NCBI RefSeq assembly: GCF_000478195.2
Contig: NZ_AUZM01000031.1
Location: 1-64,000, forward strand
Reading direction: 5' to 3'
DNA: 64,000 bases
Source: Lyngbya aestuarii BL J
GTDB taxonomy: Bacteria; Cyanobacteriota; Cyanobacteriia; Cyanobacteriales; Microcoleaceae
Shown here: positions 16,726 through 24,923 of the stretch, one piece after another
Numbering within the stretch: the stretch's first letter is position 1
Layout: each line of letters starts with the position of its first letter
Program-made: the position numbers and the translations under genes
Notes under the pieces: model-generated
Databases searched by the model: none
What the model was told of the DNA's origin: nothing
The model's input: only the letters and a program-made list of their open reading frames with translations

Positions 16726-19700
16726 ATGATGATATCAAAACCAGTCTATCTCAAACCCAATGTAATTGTAGAACCACTTTTTAATCAGTGGTACGCTTGG
16801 TCTTATCTCATTCCACCCGCAACAGCATCCCTGTATGTGGCTAATTCTCATCTAAAAATTCTAGAGTCATTTATTGCGGCGCCTCAAGTTCATTTGGATG
16901 CTTTAAAAAATCCCGCAATGCGAGGGGGACCCTTTATTAACTACGATGAAAGTCGGTTGGATGAAATTAAAACGTTATGGGAGAAAACCAAAGATAATTT
17001 AGCTTTACTGTTACAGTTAGAACGGGCGATTAAAGATTTAGAAAACCTGTTAAAAGAAGAAGCAACGGGTTATTCTTTAGAACCGCTTTATCAAAAAGTA
17101 CCCGAAGCGTTAAAAGGATATGTTGAGTTGGTTTATGATGTTCAAAATAACCCCTCAATTCGATTGATAGAAGGACTGTTATATAAAAGTCAATACTATA
17201 ATTCTGCTTTGCAAACCGTCGCGTTATCTTTGGGAAATATCGATCAGCGTTCTTTTGTACTCAGTACCCCCCGTTTACCCGATGATAACACTCTACATTT
17301 AAACCTATCTTTTGCGGATAAACGACTCGATAAACTGGTTCAAATGAGAGAAAAGCCGCAAGCTTATCAAGACATTTTAGAGTTATTAGAAATTCAACCC
17401 CAAAATGAACCTTTATTCGCTTCTTTGTTAACAGAAACTCCTCCCCCTTCTCAATCTAAATATCAAGAAAATGATGTGAGGGTGCGTTACTTTGGTCATG
17501 CGTGTATTTTAATTGAAACCAAAGATATTAGTATTTTATGCGATCCTCTTATTAGTTATCAATTTAGCGATCAATCTCTCGATGGAATTCCCCGTTACAG
17601 TTATGCAGATTTACCCCCAACAATTGACTACGCTTTAATCACTCACAATCATCAAGATCATGTGATGTTTGAAACCTTGTTACAGTTGCGATATAAAATT
17701 AAAAATGTTATCGTTCCGAAAAGTAATAAAGGTGTGCTTATCGATCCGTCTTTAAAGTTAATATTACAACAAATTGGCTTTGCAAACGTTCGAGAAGTCG
17801 ATGAATTAGAAGTGATAGACATTCCCGAAGGTGAGATAGTTAGTTTACCCGTTTTGGGCGAACATGGTGACTTAAATATTGCAGCTAAAACCGCTTATTT
17901 AATCCAAGTCAAAAATCGTTCTATTTTGTGCGCTGCGGATTCCAATAATATCGAACCTCAACTGTACAAACATCTTTCAAATTTAGTCAAAAGACTGGAT
18001 ATTTTGTTTGTGGGGATGGAATGCGAAGGCGCACCGTTTACCTGGGCTTACGGTTCGTTATTAACTCAATCTATCCCCCGAAAAATTGCCCAAACTCGCC
18101 GACTCGACGGTTCGGATAGTTACAAAGCTATTAAACTTATTAATCAGTTAAACCCTCAGCAAGTTTATATTTATGCGATGGGACAGGAACCCTGGCTAAC
18201 TTTTATTACTTCGATTCAATATACCCCAGATTCTAAACCGATTCTAGAATCAAATCGAGTAATTGAATATTGCCAAAGTCAAAATATTATTGGTAAACGT
18301 TTGTTTGGGAGTCAAGAAATCATTTTAGAATCAAGTTCAGAAACCGCAATTAACGTTAACTTTTCCGTGAGTCACCCCGAACCAAAACCCAGTTTAAACC
18401 AACCCGAAAACTATCAGCCGATTTCCGAGTTTTTATCGCAACTCAATCAATTGGATATTAAAATTTTTGCCGAAAATGATCGGATTCGCTGTAACGCCCC
18501 GAAAGGAGCGCTGACATCTGATATTAAAGCACAACTCAAAGAACGCAAACCCGAAATTATTCAGTATCTTAATTCTCAAAATCAACAGAAAATAACATTA
18601 GATTATCTAAAAGCAGAAGCGACATTAGATGAAAGCATTTTTCCTCAAACCCAAGTCATTTCATGGAATCAACCCCACAACATTCTGTTAACGGGTGCAA
18701 CGGGTTTTTTAGGAAGCTTTTTACTCAACCAACTGTTGCTAAAAACCGAAGCAAACATCTACTGTTTGGTTAGAGGCGAACAACCGGAAACCATAGAAAA
18801 TCGGCTGAAAAATGTTCTCAAGTCTGCTTCTCTCTGGGATGACTCATTCAAGGCTAGAATTATCCCCATTCAAGGAGATTTATCAAAACCGCTTTTGGGT
18901 TTATCTTCCGAAAAATTTCAGCAATTAGCAGATGAGATTGATGTAATTTATCATAACGGCGCTTGGGTACACCACGCCTCACCCTATTCGCTTTTGAAGT
19001 CAACGAACGTTTTAGGAACTCAAGAAATACTGCGATTTGCTTGTCAATCTCACCCCAAACCTGTACATTTTATTTCAACGGTTAGCGTGTTTAACTTTAA
19101 CGAATTTTCTCAAGTTAAAGTGATTCGCGAACAAGATGATTTAGAAAGCGGTGAAGTTCCCAACGGTGGCTATGCTCAAAGTAAATGGGTGGCGGAAAAA
19201 TTAGTTAAAATTGCAGCACAGCGAGGACTTCCAACCTATATTTATCGAGTCGGACCAATTTCTGGAAGCAGCCAAACCGGTTTTTTCAATACCAACGACT
19301 TTCTCTATCGATTAATGTTAGGTTATATCGAACTGGGTAGCGCACCGCAAGGAGAAATGTTACTCGATATAATCCCCGTTGACTATGTGAGTGAAGCCAT
19401 TGTTCACCTATCACAAAAACCGGAATTAATCGGAGGCGCGTTTCATCTGATTCACCCTCAACCTGTTTCTTCAAATCTACTGTTTGAACAACTGGGTTTA
19501 ATGGGTTATTCCATCCAAAGAATACCTTACGAACGGTGGTACAGCCGACTTTTAGAGATAGCAAAAGGTTCGCCCGGACACGCACTTTATCCGTTGGTTT
19601 CGCTGTTCTCCTCAACGTCTTCCCAAAAAGCAAAGGAAAAATCAATGAATCTCAAATTTGACTGCAAAAATACAATCGAAGGTTTAGCGGAAACGTCTAT

Positions 19701-19782
19701 TACTTGTCCCCCTATTGATGCTAACTTGCTAAAAACTTACATCTCCCAATTAATTCAAAAAGCCAATTTTCAACAAGCCTAA
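16726..19782 (+). CDS. Fusion: CmlA-type diiron beta-hydroxylase + docking domain + thioester reductase
   Basis: The 1018-residue protein joins three units. Residues 1-230 resemble the CmlA N-terminal domain (EPLFNQWYAW, PQVH, GGPF). Residues 235-530 are a metallo-beta-lactamase fold carrying H307-N-H309-Q-D311-H312, E379 (GEHGDL) and D405 (AADSNN). These six match, with a constant offset of +2, the diiron ligands recalled for CmlA (H305, H307, D309, H310, E377, D403), the oxygenase that beta-hydroxylates a carrier-bound amino acid in chloramphenicol synthesis. Residues 562-622 are a second TubC_N-like docking domain. Residues 645-1018 are an NAD(P)H thioester reductase (TGATGFLG at 656-663, catalytic Y816 and K820 in YAQSK). 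I infer that it hydroxylates the substrate on the upstream carrier and then releases it as an aldehyde or alcohol. Confidence 0.88.
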   Translation: MMISKPVYLKPNVIVEPLFNQWYAWSYLIPPATASLYVANSHLKILESFIAAPQVHLDALKNPAMRGGPFINYDESRLDEIKTLWEKTKDNLALLLQLERAIKDLENLLKEEATGYSLEPLYQKVPEALKGYVELVYDVQNNPSIRLIEGLLYKSQYYNSALQTVALSLGNIDQRSFVLSTPRLPDDNTLHLNLSFADKRLDKLVQMREKPQAYQDILELLEIQPQNEPLFASLLTETPPPSQSKYQENDVRVRYFGHACILIETKDISILCDPLISYQFSDQSLDGIPRYSYADLPPTIDYALITHNHQDHVMFETLLQLRYKIKNVIVPKSNKGVLIDPSLKLILQQIGFANVREVDELEVIDIPEGEIVSLPVLGEHGDLNIAAKTAYLIQVKNRSILCAADSNNIEPQLYKHLSNLVKRLDILFVGMECEGAPFTWAYGSLLTQSIPRKIAQTRRLDGSDSYKAIKLINQLNPQQVYIYAMGQEPWLTFITSIQYTPDSKPILESNRVIEYCQSQNIIGKRLFGSQEIILESSSETAINVNFSVSHPEPKPSLNQPENYQPISEFLSQLNQLDIKIFAENDRIRCNAPKGALTSDIKAQLKERKPEIIQYLNSQNQQKITLDYLKAEATLDESIFPQTQVISWNQPHNILLTGATGFLGSFLLNQLLLKTEANIYCLVRGEQPETIENRLKNVLKSASLWDDSFKARIIPIQGDLSKPLLGLSSEKFQQLADEIDVIYHNGAWVHHASPYSLLKSTNVLGTQEILRFACQSHPKPVHFISTVSVFNFNEFSQVKVIREQDDLESGEVPNGGYAQSKWVAEKLVKIAAQRGLPTYIYRVGPISGSSQTGFFNTNDFLYRLMLGYIELGSAPQGEMLLDIIPVDYVSEAIVHLSQKPELIGGAFHLIHPQPVSSNLLFEQLGLMGYSIQRIPYERWYSRLLEIAKGSPGHALYPLVSLFSSTSSQKAKEKSMNLKFDCKNTIEGLAETSITCPPIDANLLKTYISQLIQKANFQQA

Positions 19783-19814
19783 ACAACAATCTACTCGGAG
19801 TTAAAATTACAACT

Positions 19815-20702
19815 ATGGTTTCTGATATGAATCTTCAAGAACGCTACAACGAATATGACAATTGGGCTTGGTTGTACAATACCACAATGGGGCCTGAATA
19901 TTGTCAAAACCAACTTCAACCCCTAGAAAAAATGCTGCTTCCTCACCTGTCTAAAAATGCAGAAATTCTAGATTTGTGTTGCGGGACGGGACATTTAATG
20001 AAGAAATTGTGCGAGAGAGGCTATCAAATTACGGGGTTTGATGGCTCAGAGGAAATGTTAGAATATGCGCGTCAAAATGCTCCCAAAGCTCAAATTATTC
20101 TGGGTGACGCTCGCAGTTTTGAACTCCCAGAACGTTTTGATGCGGTTTTTTCAACCAGCGCTTCTCTCAACCATATATTAGAGTTAGAAGAACTCAAGAG
20201 CGTTTTTCAAAATGTTTATTCATCTTTGAAACAAAATGGTATATTCTTGTTTGATATCAACCATCAAGGACAAATGGAAAAATGGTGGAAAGGTCGCTTA
20301 GTTGAGGGCGAAATTGAAAACCATTTTGCTTGGGAACTTACGCCCCATTACAATAAAGATGATAAACTGGGCTATTTTAAAGTAACAATTTATCAGGCTC
20401 CAACTCAGAAACGCTATTGGCCGTTCGCTTTAATTCAAAAACAGTTAAAAGGCTTGGTTTACAAGCTGGTCAGTTTAAGGAGATTAACCCGATTTAGACT
20501 AAAAATCCTCAATCAATTTTCATCCTGGGAGAAAGATTGGAAACGTTCAGAAATTATCTACAAAGTTAGAGGTCATTCGGCAACAGAAGTTAAACAGATA
20601 TTAGAAGAAGTCGGCTTTACCGATGTTGAAGTGAGAACAATTGAAGGAAATTTACAACTCGATAACAATCATTCTGCTTACTTCATCGCCCGCAAAAACT
20701 AG
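19815..20702 (+). CDS. Class I SAM-dependent methyltransferase
   Basis: The 295-residue protein has a Rossmann methyltransferase core: motif I ILDLCCGTGHL (about 55-65), acidic residue of motif II in GFDGSEEML, then LGDARSFELP and FDAVFSTSASLNHI. The C-terminal half (about 175-260) is an extended insertion that may shape the substrate pocket. The gene is 32 bases behind the hydroxylase-reductase gene and 40 before the aminotransferase, so it is part of the NRPS operon and probably methylates the product or an intermediate. N- versus O-methylation cannot be read from sequence. Two Met codons lie close together; the first (19815) is used. Confidence 0.85.
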   Translation: MVSDMNLQERYNEYDNWAWLYNTTMGPEYCQNQLQPLEKMLLPHLSKNAEILDLCCGTGHLMKKLCERGYQITGFDGSEEMLEYARQNAPKAQIILGDARSFELPERFDAVFSTSASLNHILELEELKSVFQNVYSSLKQNGIFLFDINHQGQMEKWWKGRLVEGEIENHFAWELTPHYNKDDKLGYFKVTIYQAPTQKRYWPFALIQKQLKGLVYKLVSLRRLTRFRLKILNQFSSWEKDWKRSEIIYKVRGHSATEVKQILEEVGFTDVEVRTIEGNLQLDNNHSAYFIARKN

Positions 20703-20742
20703 AGATTTGTAAATTTGTAAAATTTATCCCCATTCATAAGCC

Positions 20743-22239
20743 ATGCAACTTCAAACTAAAGACACCAACAATTTAGAACAATCCCATATCGAAACCCTGA
20801 TTCAAGATTATATTCAACGCACGCCAAAATCAAAAAAATATGCTCAAGATTCTCGTTCGGTTCTCGCGGATAAAAGCTCTTTGGGATTGAGTTTTGAACC
20901 CCAACTCAAAGAAGCTTGCTACTCAATTGTCGCGGAACGTTCCCTCGGTTCTCGCCTTTGGGATATCGACGGAAACGAATATCTTGACATCTTAATGGGA
21001 TTAGGAATTAACCTCTTTGGTCACAATCCCCCGTTTATTAAAGCCGCCATTCAAGAACAGTTAGAAAAAGGAATTCAAATCGGTTCACAAGCAGAATTAG
21101 CGGGGGAAGTCGCCCAACTGGTGAGCGAATTAACCGGGATGGAACGGGTGACATTTAGCAACACCGGAACCGAAGCAATAATGACCGCAATTCGGATAGC
21201 GAGAACCGCAACAAAACGCAAAAAAATAGTTGTGTTTACCAACTCCTATCACGGTCATCATGACCAAACTCTTGTGCGAGCAAAACTCACAGAATACGCT
21301 AAAAAAGCCGTTAGAAGGAAAATCGATCAAAAATCCCAATCCAACCGATTTTTACAAGCGATTACCCGTCCGATTGAATTCGGATTAAAATCAACAATCG
21401 ACCCGCAAGCGGTTCCCGCAGCCTTGGGAATTCCGGGGAGTTTAGCCAAAGATGTTTTAGTGCTGGAATATGGTAATCCTTACTCCTTAAATGTGATAAA
21501 ATCTAATTCTAAAAACATTGCAGCCGTGTTGGTTGAACCCGTTCAAAGTCGCTGTCCAGAATTGCAGCCAAAAGACTTTATTCAACAGTTGAGAACTCTC
21601 ACTCAAGAACGGGGAATCGCCCTAATTTTTGATGAAATGGTGACGGGATTTCGGATACATCCCGGCGGCGCCCAAGCCTGGTTTGGGGTGCAAGCGGATA
21701 TCGCAACTTATAGTAAAATAGTCGGGGGCGGTTTACCGATGTCAATTCTGGCCGGAAAAGCCAAATATCTTGATAAAATAGATGGCGGAATGTGGAACTT
21801 TGGGGATAATTCCGCTCCCCAAGAAAAGACAACCTTTTTCGCCGGAACCTTCTGCAAACATCCGCTATCCTTAGCCGCAGCCAAAGCCGCACTTTTGCAT
21901 TTAAAAACCCAAGGTTCAACCCTGCAAGAACAGCTAAACCAGCGGACTTTAAAACTGGTTAATCGCTTGAATACGGCGATTAAATCTGAAAATATACCCG
22001 TTCATTTTACCCATTTTGGCTCTTTTTTTGCAATCGCCATGTCAGAAAGTTCGATTTCTCCCTTAGCAATTAACTTACTTTCCTATCATCTGCTAACAAA
22101 AGGAATTCATCTGCGTCGGGGTGACAAAGGAGGTTTCTTGTCAACCGCTCACACCGATGAGGATATTAATACCATTTTTCAGACGTTTAAACAGGGTTTA
22201 GTTGAACTCAAAGAAGCTGGTATTATTTCCGGTTACTAA
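20743..22239 (+). CDS. Class III PLP aminotransferase (GSA-aminomutase-like) of the NRPS operon
   Basis: The 498-residue protein shows the class III fold: NTGTEAIMTAIRIAR for cofactor phosphate, SYHGHHD, LIFDEMVTGFR with the pyridine-binding Asp, and YSKIVGGGLP with the Schiff-base lysine K325. The FRIHPGGAQAWFG phrase is that of glutamate-1-semialdehyde aminomutase-like enzymes found in NRPS pathways. In myxochelin B synthesis a related enzyme aminates the aldehyde made by a thioester reductase; the reductase domain two genes upstream suggests the same division of labour here. This is inference from context. Biosynthesis of an unusual amino-acid building block is the alternative. Confidence 0.87.
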   Translation: MQLQTKDTNNLEQSHIETLIQDYIQRTPKSKKYAQDSRSVLADKSSLGLSFEPQLKEACYSIVAERSLGSRLWDIDGNEYLDILMGLGINLFGHNPPFIKAAIQEQLEKGIQIGSQAELAGEVAQLVSELTGMERVTFSNTGTEAIMTAIRIARTATKRKKIVVFTNSYHGHHDQTLVRAKLTEYAKKAVRRKIDQKSQSNRFLQAITRPIEFGLKSTIDPQAVPAALGIPGSLAKDVLVLEYGNPYSLNVIKSNSKNIAAVLVEPVQSRCPELQPKDFIQQLRTLTQERGIALIFDEMVTGFRIHPGGAQAWFGVQADIATYSKIVGGGLPMSILAGKAKYLDKIDGGMWNFGDNSAPQEKTTFFAGTFCKHPLSLAAAKAALLHLKTQGSTLQEQLNQRTLKLVNRLNTAIKSENIPVHFTHFGSFFAIAMSESSISPLAINLLSYHLLTKGIHLRRGDKGGFLSTAHTDEDINTIFQTFKQGLVELKEAGIISGY

Positions 22240-22257
22240 ACTTAAAAAACTGCATTC

Positions 22258-22268
22258 AGGAGGAAACA
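22258..22268 (+). promoter_or_regulatory. Strong ribosome binding site fixing the start of the next gene
   Basis: AGGAGG lies about 7 bases before ATG at 22271. It argues against the upstream in-frame start at 22202, which would overlap the aminotransferase gene and add a basic, unrelated leader. Confidence 0.6.
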
Positions 22269-22270
22269 AA

Positions 22271-22609
22271 ATGGCAACAATGGGAAAATATTGCAAAGCT
22301 TATCCGATTGAAAAATTCCGTCAATTTAGTCAGTGGACGGAAAACAAAGAAAACACCCGCAAAGAAACCAAAACCGTTGAGGGTGAAGAAATAGAAATTA
22401 ACCGAGAACTTACAGAAGATGACTTTTTGTATTTGCAAGAAAATTATGTTGTCACCGATGGAATATTTAAAGATGAAAACATCATTTTTGACAACATCAC
22501 CCCCGAATGGAAACAATTCTGTGATACGGTTTTAAAATTTGAAATTCCGGTTTATGAACCCATAAACGTAACCGCAACACCCTCGGAAACCGAAAAAACA
22601 GAATCTTAG
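22271..22609 (+). CDS. Small unknown protein A of the NRPS operon
   Basis: This gene encodes 112 residues beginning MATMGKYCKAYPIEKF. I do not recognise a family with a known function. The protein is acidic, soluble and has no signal peptide or membrane segment. Residues 5-95 look compact and well folded (aromatic residues spaced through WTENKEN, LYLQENYVVTDGIF and ITPEWKQFC), while the last 15 are a Pro/Thr/Glu tail. It lies 31 bases after the aminotransferase and 42 before another small gene, so it is almost certainly co-transcribed. A partner protein or carrier-docking role is possible; nothing in the sequence proves one. Confidence 0.75.
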   Translation: MATMGKYCKAYPIEKFRQFSQWTENKENTRKETKTVEGEEIEINRELTEDDFLYLQENYVVTDGIFKDENIIFDNITPEWKQFCDTVLKFEIPVYEPINVTATPSETEKTES

Positions 22610-22651
22610 TTTTTTACTCAAACTTTTTTACTCAAAACATCAAGGAAAAAC

Positions 22652-22990
22652 ATGGACGAATTAGTGCAACGATTATCGGAAGGAAAACATCCCGTTGAAG
22701 TCGGTTTAAGACCCGAAAAAACAGTAACAGCCTTTAAAGAAAGCATCGATAGAGGCTATGTCTACATTAAATTTACTCAAACCCGAGGCGGAACTGAACT
22801 CGGTGTTCAACTCGATGAAAAAGCTTGTAACTTTCAAACCACCAACTTTGAACAAGCAACAGGAACCGCTCACATTGAAGGAGATTTAACCTTGAATTAT
22901 GTTAAAGTTCGATGTATCGCCGATATCAACTTACCAACCCTAACAGGCGAAGGAAATCTCGAACCCGTCACCGAAGTAACCGTAGCCTAA
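22652..22990 (+). CDS. Small unknown protein B of the NRPS operon
   Basis: This gene encodes 112 residues (MDELVQRLSEGKHPVEV start), with AAGGA about 9 bases upstream. No known domain is recognised. The central part (RGYVYIKFTQTRGGTELGVQ, then a run ending LTLNYVKVRCIADIN) alternates hydrophobic and polar residues, as in a beta-sandwich. There is no signal peptide, cofactor motif or metal site. Its position between small gene A and the MbtH gene places it in the biosynthetic operon. Such small beta-rich proteins sometimes act as cyclases or binding proteins, but this is a guess from shape alone. Confidence 0.75.
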   Translation: MDELVQRLSEGKHPVEVGLRPEKTVTAFKESIDRGYVYIKFTQTRGGTELGVQLDEKACNFQTTNFEQATGTAHIEGDLTLNYVKVRCIADINLPTLTGEGNLEPVTEVTVA

Positions 22991-23042
22991 TTGAGTTTAA
23001 TTGACTTCAAAAAATACCTAATTTAATCGAGGAATATCAACC

Positions 23043-23258
23043 ATGAACTCAGAAGAAGATACCACAATTTATCGAGTTGTTGTCAACGAAGAAGAACAAT
23101 ATTCCATCTGGCCAGACTATAGAGAAATCCCCTTTGGATGGCGAGATGTTGGAAAAAGTGGACTCAAACAAGAGTGTTTGGACTATATCAAAGAAGTCTG
23201 GACAGATATGCGCCCTCTCAGTTTGCGTCGAAAAATGGAGGAATCACAAACATCCTAA
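23043..23258 (+). CDS. MbtH-family NRPS chaperone
   Basis: The 71-residue protein matches the MbtH signature almost throughout: [27 protein letters not shown], then [18 protein letters not shown]. MbtH-like proteins bind adenylation domains and are often needed for their folding or activity. Its presence at the end of the operon indicates that the single adenylation domain encoded at 13.3-16.7 kb is MbtH-dependent. It is the last gene before a strong terminator. Confidence 0.95.
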   Translation: MNSEEDTTIYRVVVNEEEQYSIWPDYREIPFGWRDVGKSGLKQECLDYIKEVWTDMRPLSLRRKMEESQTS

Positions 23259-23273
23259 ATTTCTTCAACCCGA

Positions 23274-23300
23274 AGAGAGGTTTAAAGAAACCTCTTTTCT
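23274..23300 (+). terminator. Rho-independent terminator of the NRPS operon
   Basis: AGAGGTTT (23276-23283) pairs perfectly with AAACCTCT (23288-23295) across a 4-base loop and is followed by a T-rich run (TTTCTTTTC). It marks the end of the operon 16 bases after the MbtH stop. Confidence 0.75.
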
Positions 23301-23375
23301 TTTCACTGAGAGGGGCGGGATATTTTTGAGCAAACTAATTAATATTGACGTTCCTTTGAATGTCTTTCCTCAAAT

Positions 23376-23873
23376 ATGAGTGAAACAAATCCCACCCCTC
23401 AGCTTGATTTACTTGTTCCTTGGGATTTACTCACAGAACACCCCTTAAACGAAGCCGAACGAGTTAAAATTACCCAAGCTTTAAACTGTTTTCTAACCGC
23501 CCTGAAACAAACTCGCCTAGAAACCGCATTGAGTCTCACCCATGAAACTTTAGAAACCTTAGAACCTGTGGAGAGTTCTCCCGCTAAACTATCCACAACA
23601 AAAGCATCGCTAAAAACCTGGGAAGTCGAAGATTATGATCGCTATTTTCAAGTGAACCACGTTCAAACCCAACAACCCGCTTTCTGTTTGCTAAAAAGTG
23701 TTATTGTTGCGAGTCAACAATTTTTAATTCTGTGTTTGAACAGTCAGAATCAACCCGATTCCAACTTCCCCAAATTAGACTCAAATCAAATTGAACAACA
23801 GAAACAAGGATTTATCAGTTACGCTCACTTATTAGCAAGACTTTTTGATGTTTACCTAGAGGATAACCCATGA
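23376..23873 (+). CDS. Unknown protein, first gene of an overlapping pair
   Basis: The 165-residue protein (MSETNPTPQLDLLV start) is not assigned to a family. It is soluble, without signal peptide or membrane helix. Residues 25-65 are probably helical, and the Gln-rich C-terminal third ends in a helix rich in aromatic and leucine residues (YAHLLARLFDVYLE). Its stop codon overlaps the next start codon (ATGA), indicating translational coupling and probably a complex with the following protein. The pair follows the terminator of the NRPS operon by about 75 bases and may be transcribed by read-through or from its own promoter. Confidence 0.7.
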   Translation: MSETNPTPQLDLLVPWDLLTEHPLNEAERVKITQALNCFLTALKQTRLETALSLTHETLETLEPVESSPAKLSTTKASLKTWEVEDYDRYFQVNHVQTQQPAFCLLKSVIVASQQFLILCLNSQNQPDSNFPKLDSNQIEQQKQGFISYAHLLARLFDVYLEDNP

Positions 23874-24445
23874 CTCAACAAAATTCCCATCAAATTTGGA
23901 AAGGATTTCACTGGTCATTTTTCGTGAATATCCAAGGTTTAATTATTTGCCTGAGTCGGTTTGAAAAACATCTCACTTCTGGCAATCTTTCCCAAGCACA
24001 AATCGAACTAAAAACCGCCACAGATTTAATGTTAGCATCCGGCGCCGCCATGTCTCTGGCGGGAAGTTTTAGTCGGGATGAATATGAAGAATATATCCGC
24101 CCAACAATGGCACCGCCTCACGTTAAATCTGCGGATTTTAGTGGATTAATGTCTTGGGATCACGCTTGGTTAATGCAAATTTGGAAGCGTTTGCGCCCCC
24201 TTTTTCAACAGCTACCCACCCCATTACAACCCGAACATAAACGCTTTGTTCAAGCCTATTTTGAACTCGCAACCGCACACAAAGCCGTCTGTGAAAAGTT
24301 TGGCGGAGAAGAAACCGGAAGCTTGCGTTTTGATCGCGGAAATGCCCTCAAAACTCTCGATAAATTTGCCCGCAGTCGTTCACAACAGCTTGATCCTGCC
24401 CATCGGACTCAAGGATGTCCCTTTCATCAGAACAAATCTATTTGA
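23870..24445 (+). CDS. Unknown alpha-helical protein, second gene of the pair
   Basis: The 191-residue protein starts within the stop codon of the previous gene. It looks wholly helical. The region around residues 75-100 (EEYIRPTMAPPHV, ADFSGLMSWDHAWL) and the HKAVCEKFGGEETGSLRFDRG stretch (spread over residues 140-160) look strongly constrained, with several His, Cys and Arg residues that could line a cofactor or metal pocket. I suspect a distant relation to the PrnB/indoleamine-dioxygenase-like helical fold seen in secondary metabolism, but this is recall of a pattern and not a safe assignment. The position next to the NRPS operon suggests a tailoring role. Confidence 0.65.
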   Translation: MTQQNSHQIWKGFHWSFFVNIQGLIICLSRFEKHLTSGNLSQAQIELKTATDLMLASGAAMSLAGSFSRDEYEEYIRPTMAPPHVKSADFSGLMSWDHAWLMQIWKRLRPLFQQLPTPLQPEHKRFVQAYFELATAHKAVCEKFGGEETGSLRFDRGNALKTLDKFARSRSQQLDPAHRTQGCPFHQNKSI

Positions 24446-24598
24446 ACCCTCCCCTAAATTACGGGTGACTGTAACAAGGGTGATAAGCTTTACAGAAGCT
24501 TTACAAAACTCGGCCAAAATGCCGCCCCAACTTTACAAAACCCCCTAGACTTCCCTAAAAACAACCCCTTATGATCACCTCGTTCTTGAAATTAATTC

Positions 24599-24766
24599 TC
24601 AAATATTTGAGAACTGAACACATAGCTGAGGATTTGTACCTTGACGGGTAACACCCAGAAGCATCCAATCACTAAAATGAATTAATACATCTAAAACCTC
24701 AAGTTCTCTCGGTTTAATCTCTAAAAAATCATTATTGATATGGTGAAAATTTTGATAAGTTTTCAT
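24599..24766 (-). CDS. Possible small protein (55 residues)
   Basis: A reverse-strand frame runs from ATG at 24766 to TGA at 24599. AGGA lies about 10 bases upstream. The sequence starts MKTYQNFHHINNDFLEIKP and has the composition of a real small soluble protein (balanced charge, IHFSDWMLLGV core). It could be a small regulatory protein or a decayed gene; no family is recognised. Confidence 0.4.
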   Translation of the reverse strand: MKTYQNFHHINNDFLEIKPRELEVLDVLIHFSDWMLLGVTRQGTNPQLCVQFSNI

Positions 24767-24893
24767 CTCGTTTTTCCTATTTTATTCTCTTAAAAAGTCG
24801 AATAAACATCCCAGCAAAAATAGTTTAGACGAGAGTTGGGATAAGTATTTCAAATCAAAAAATTTGCTAAAAATAAAATCTTTTCAAAATCCC

Positions 24894-24923
24894 TTGTTTA
24901 AATGCTTGTCAAGATGTTATAAA
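24894..24923 (+). promoter_or_regulatory. Promoter of the DUF4347 giant gene
   Basis: TTGTTT (24894-24899) and TATAAA (24918-24923) are 18 bases apart. The segment GTCAAGATGxTATAAAC is repeated at 35892-35908 upstream of a relic of the same gene, so it has been conserved with the leader. Confidence 0.5.

Noticed and set aside
22202-22270. Upstream start for small protein A
   Set aside because: It would overlap the aminotransferase gene; the strong AGGAGG site is placed for ATG at 22271.
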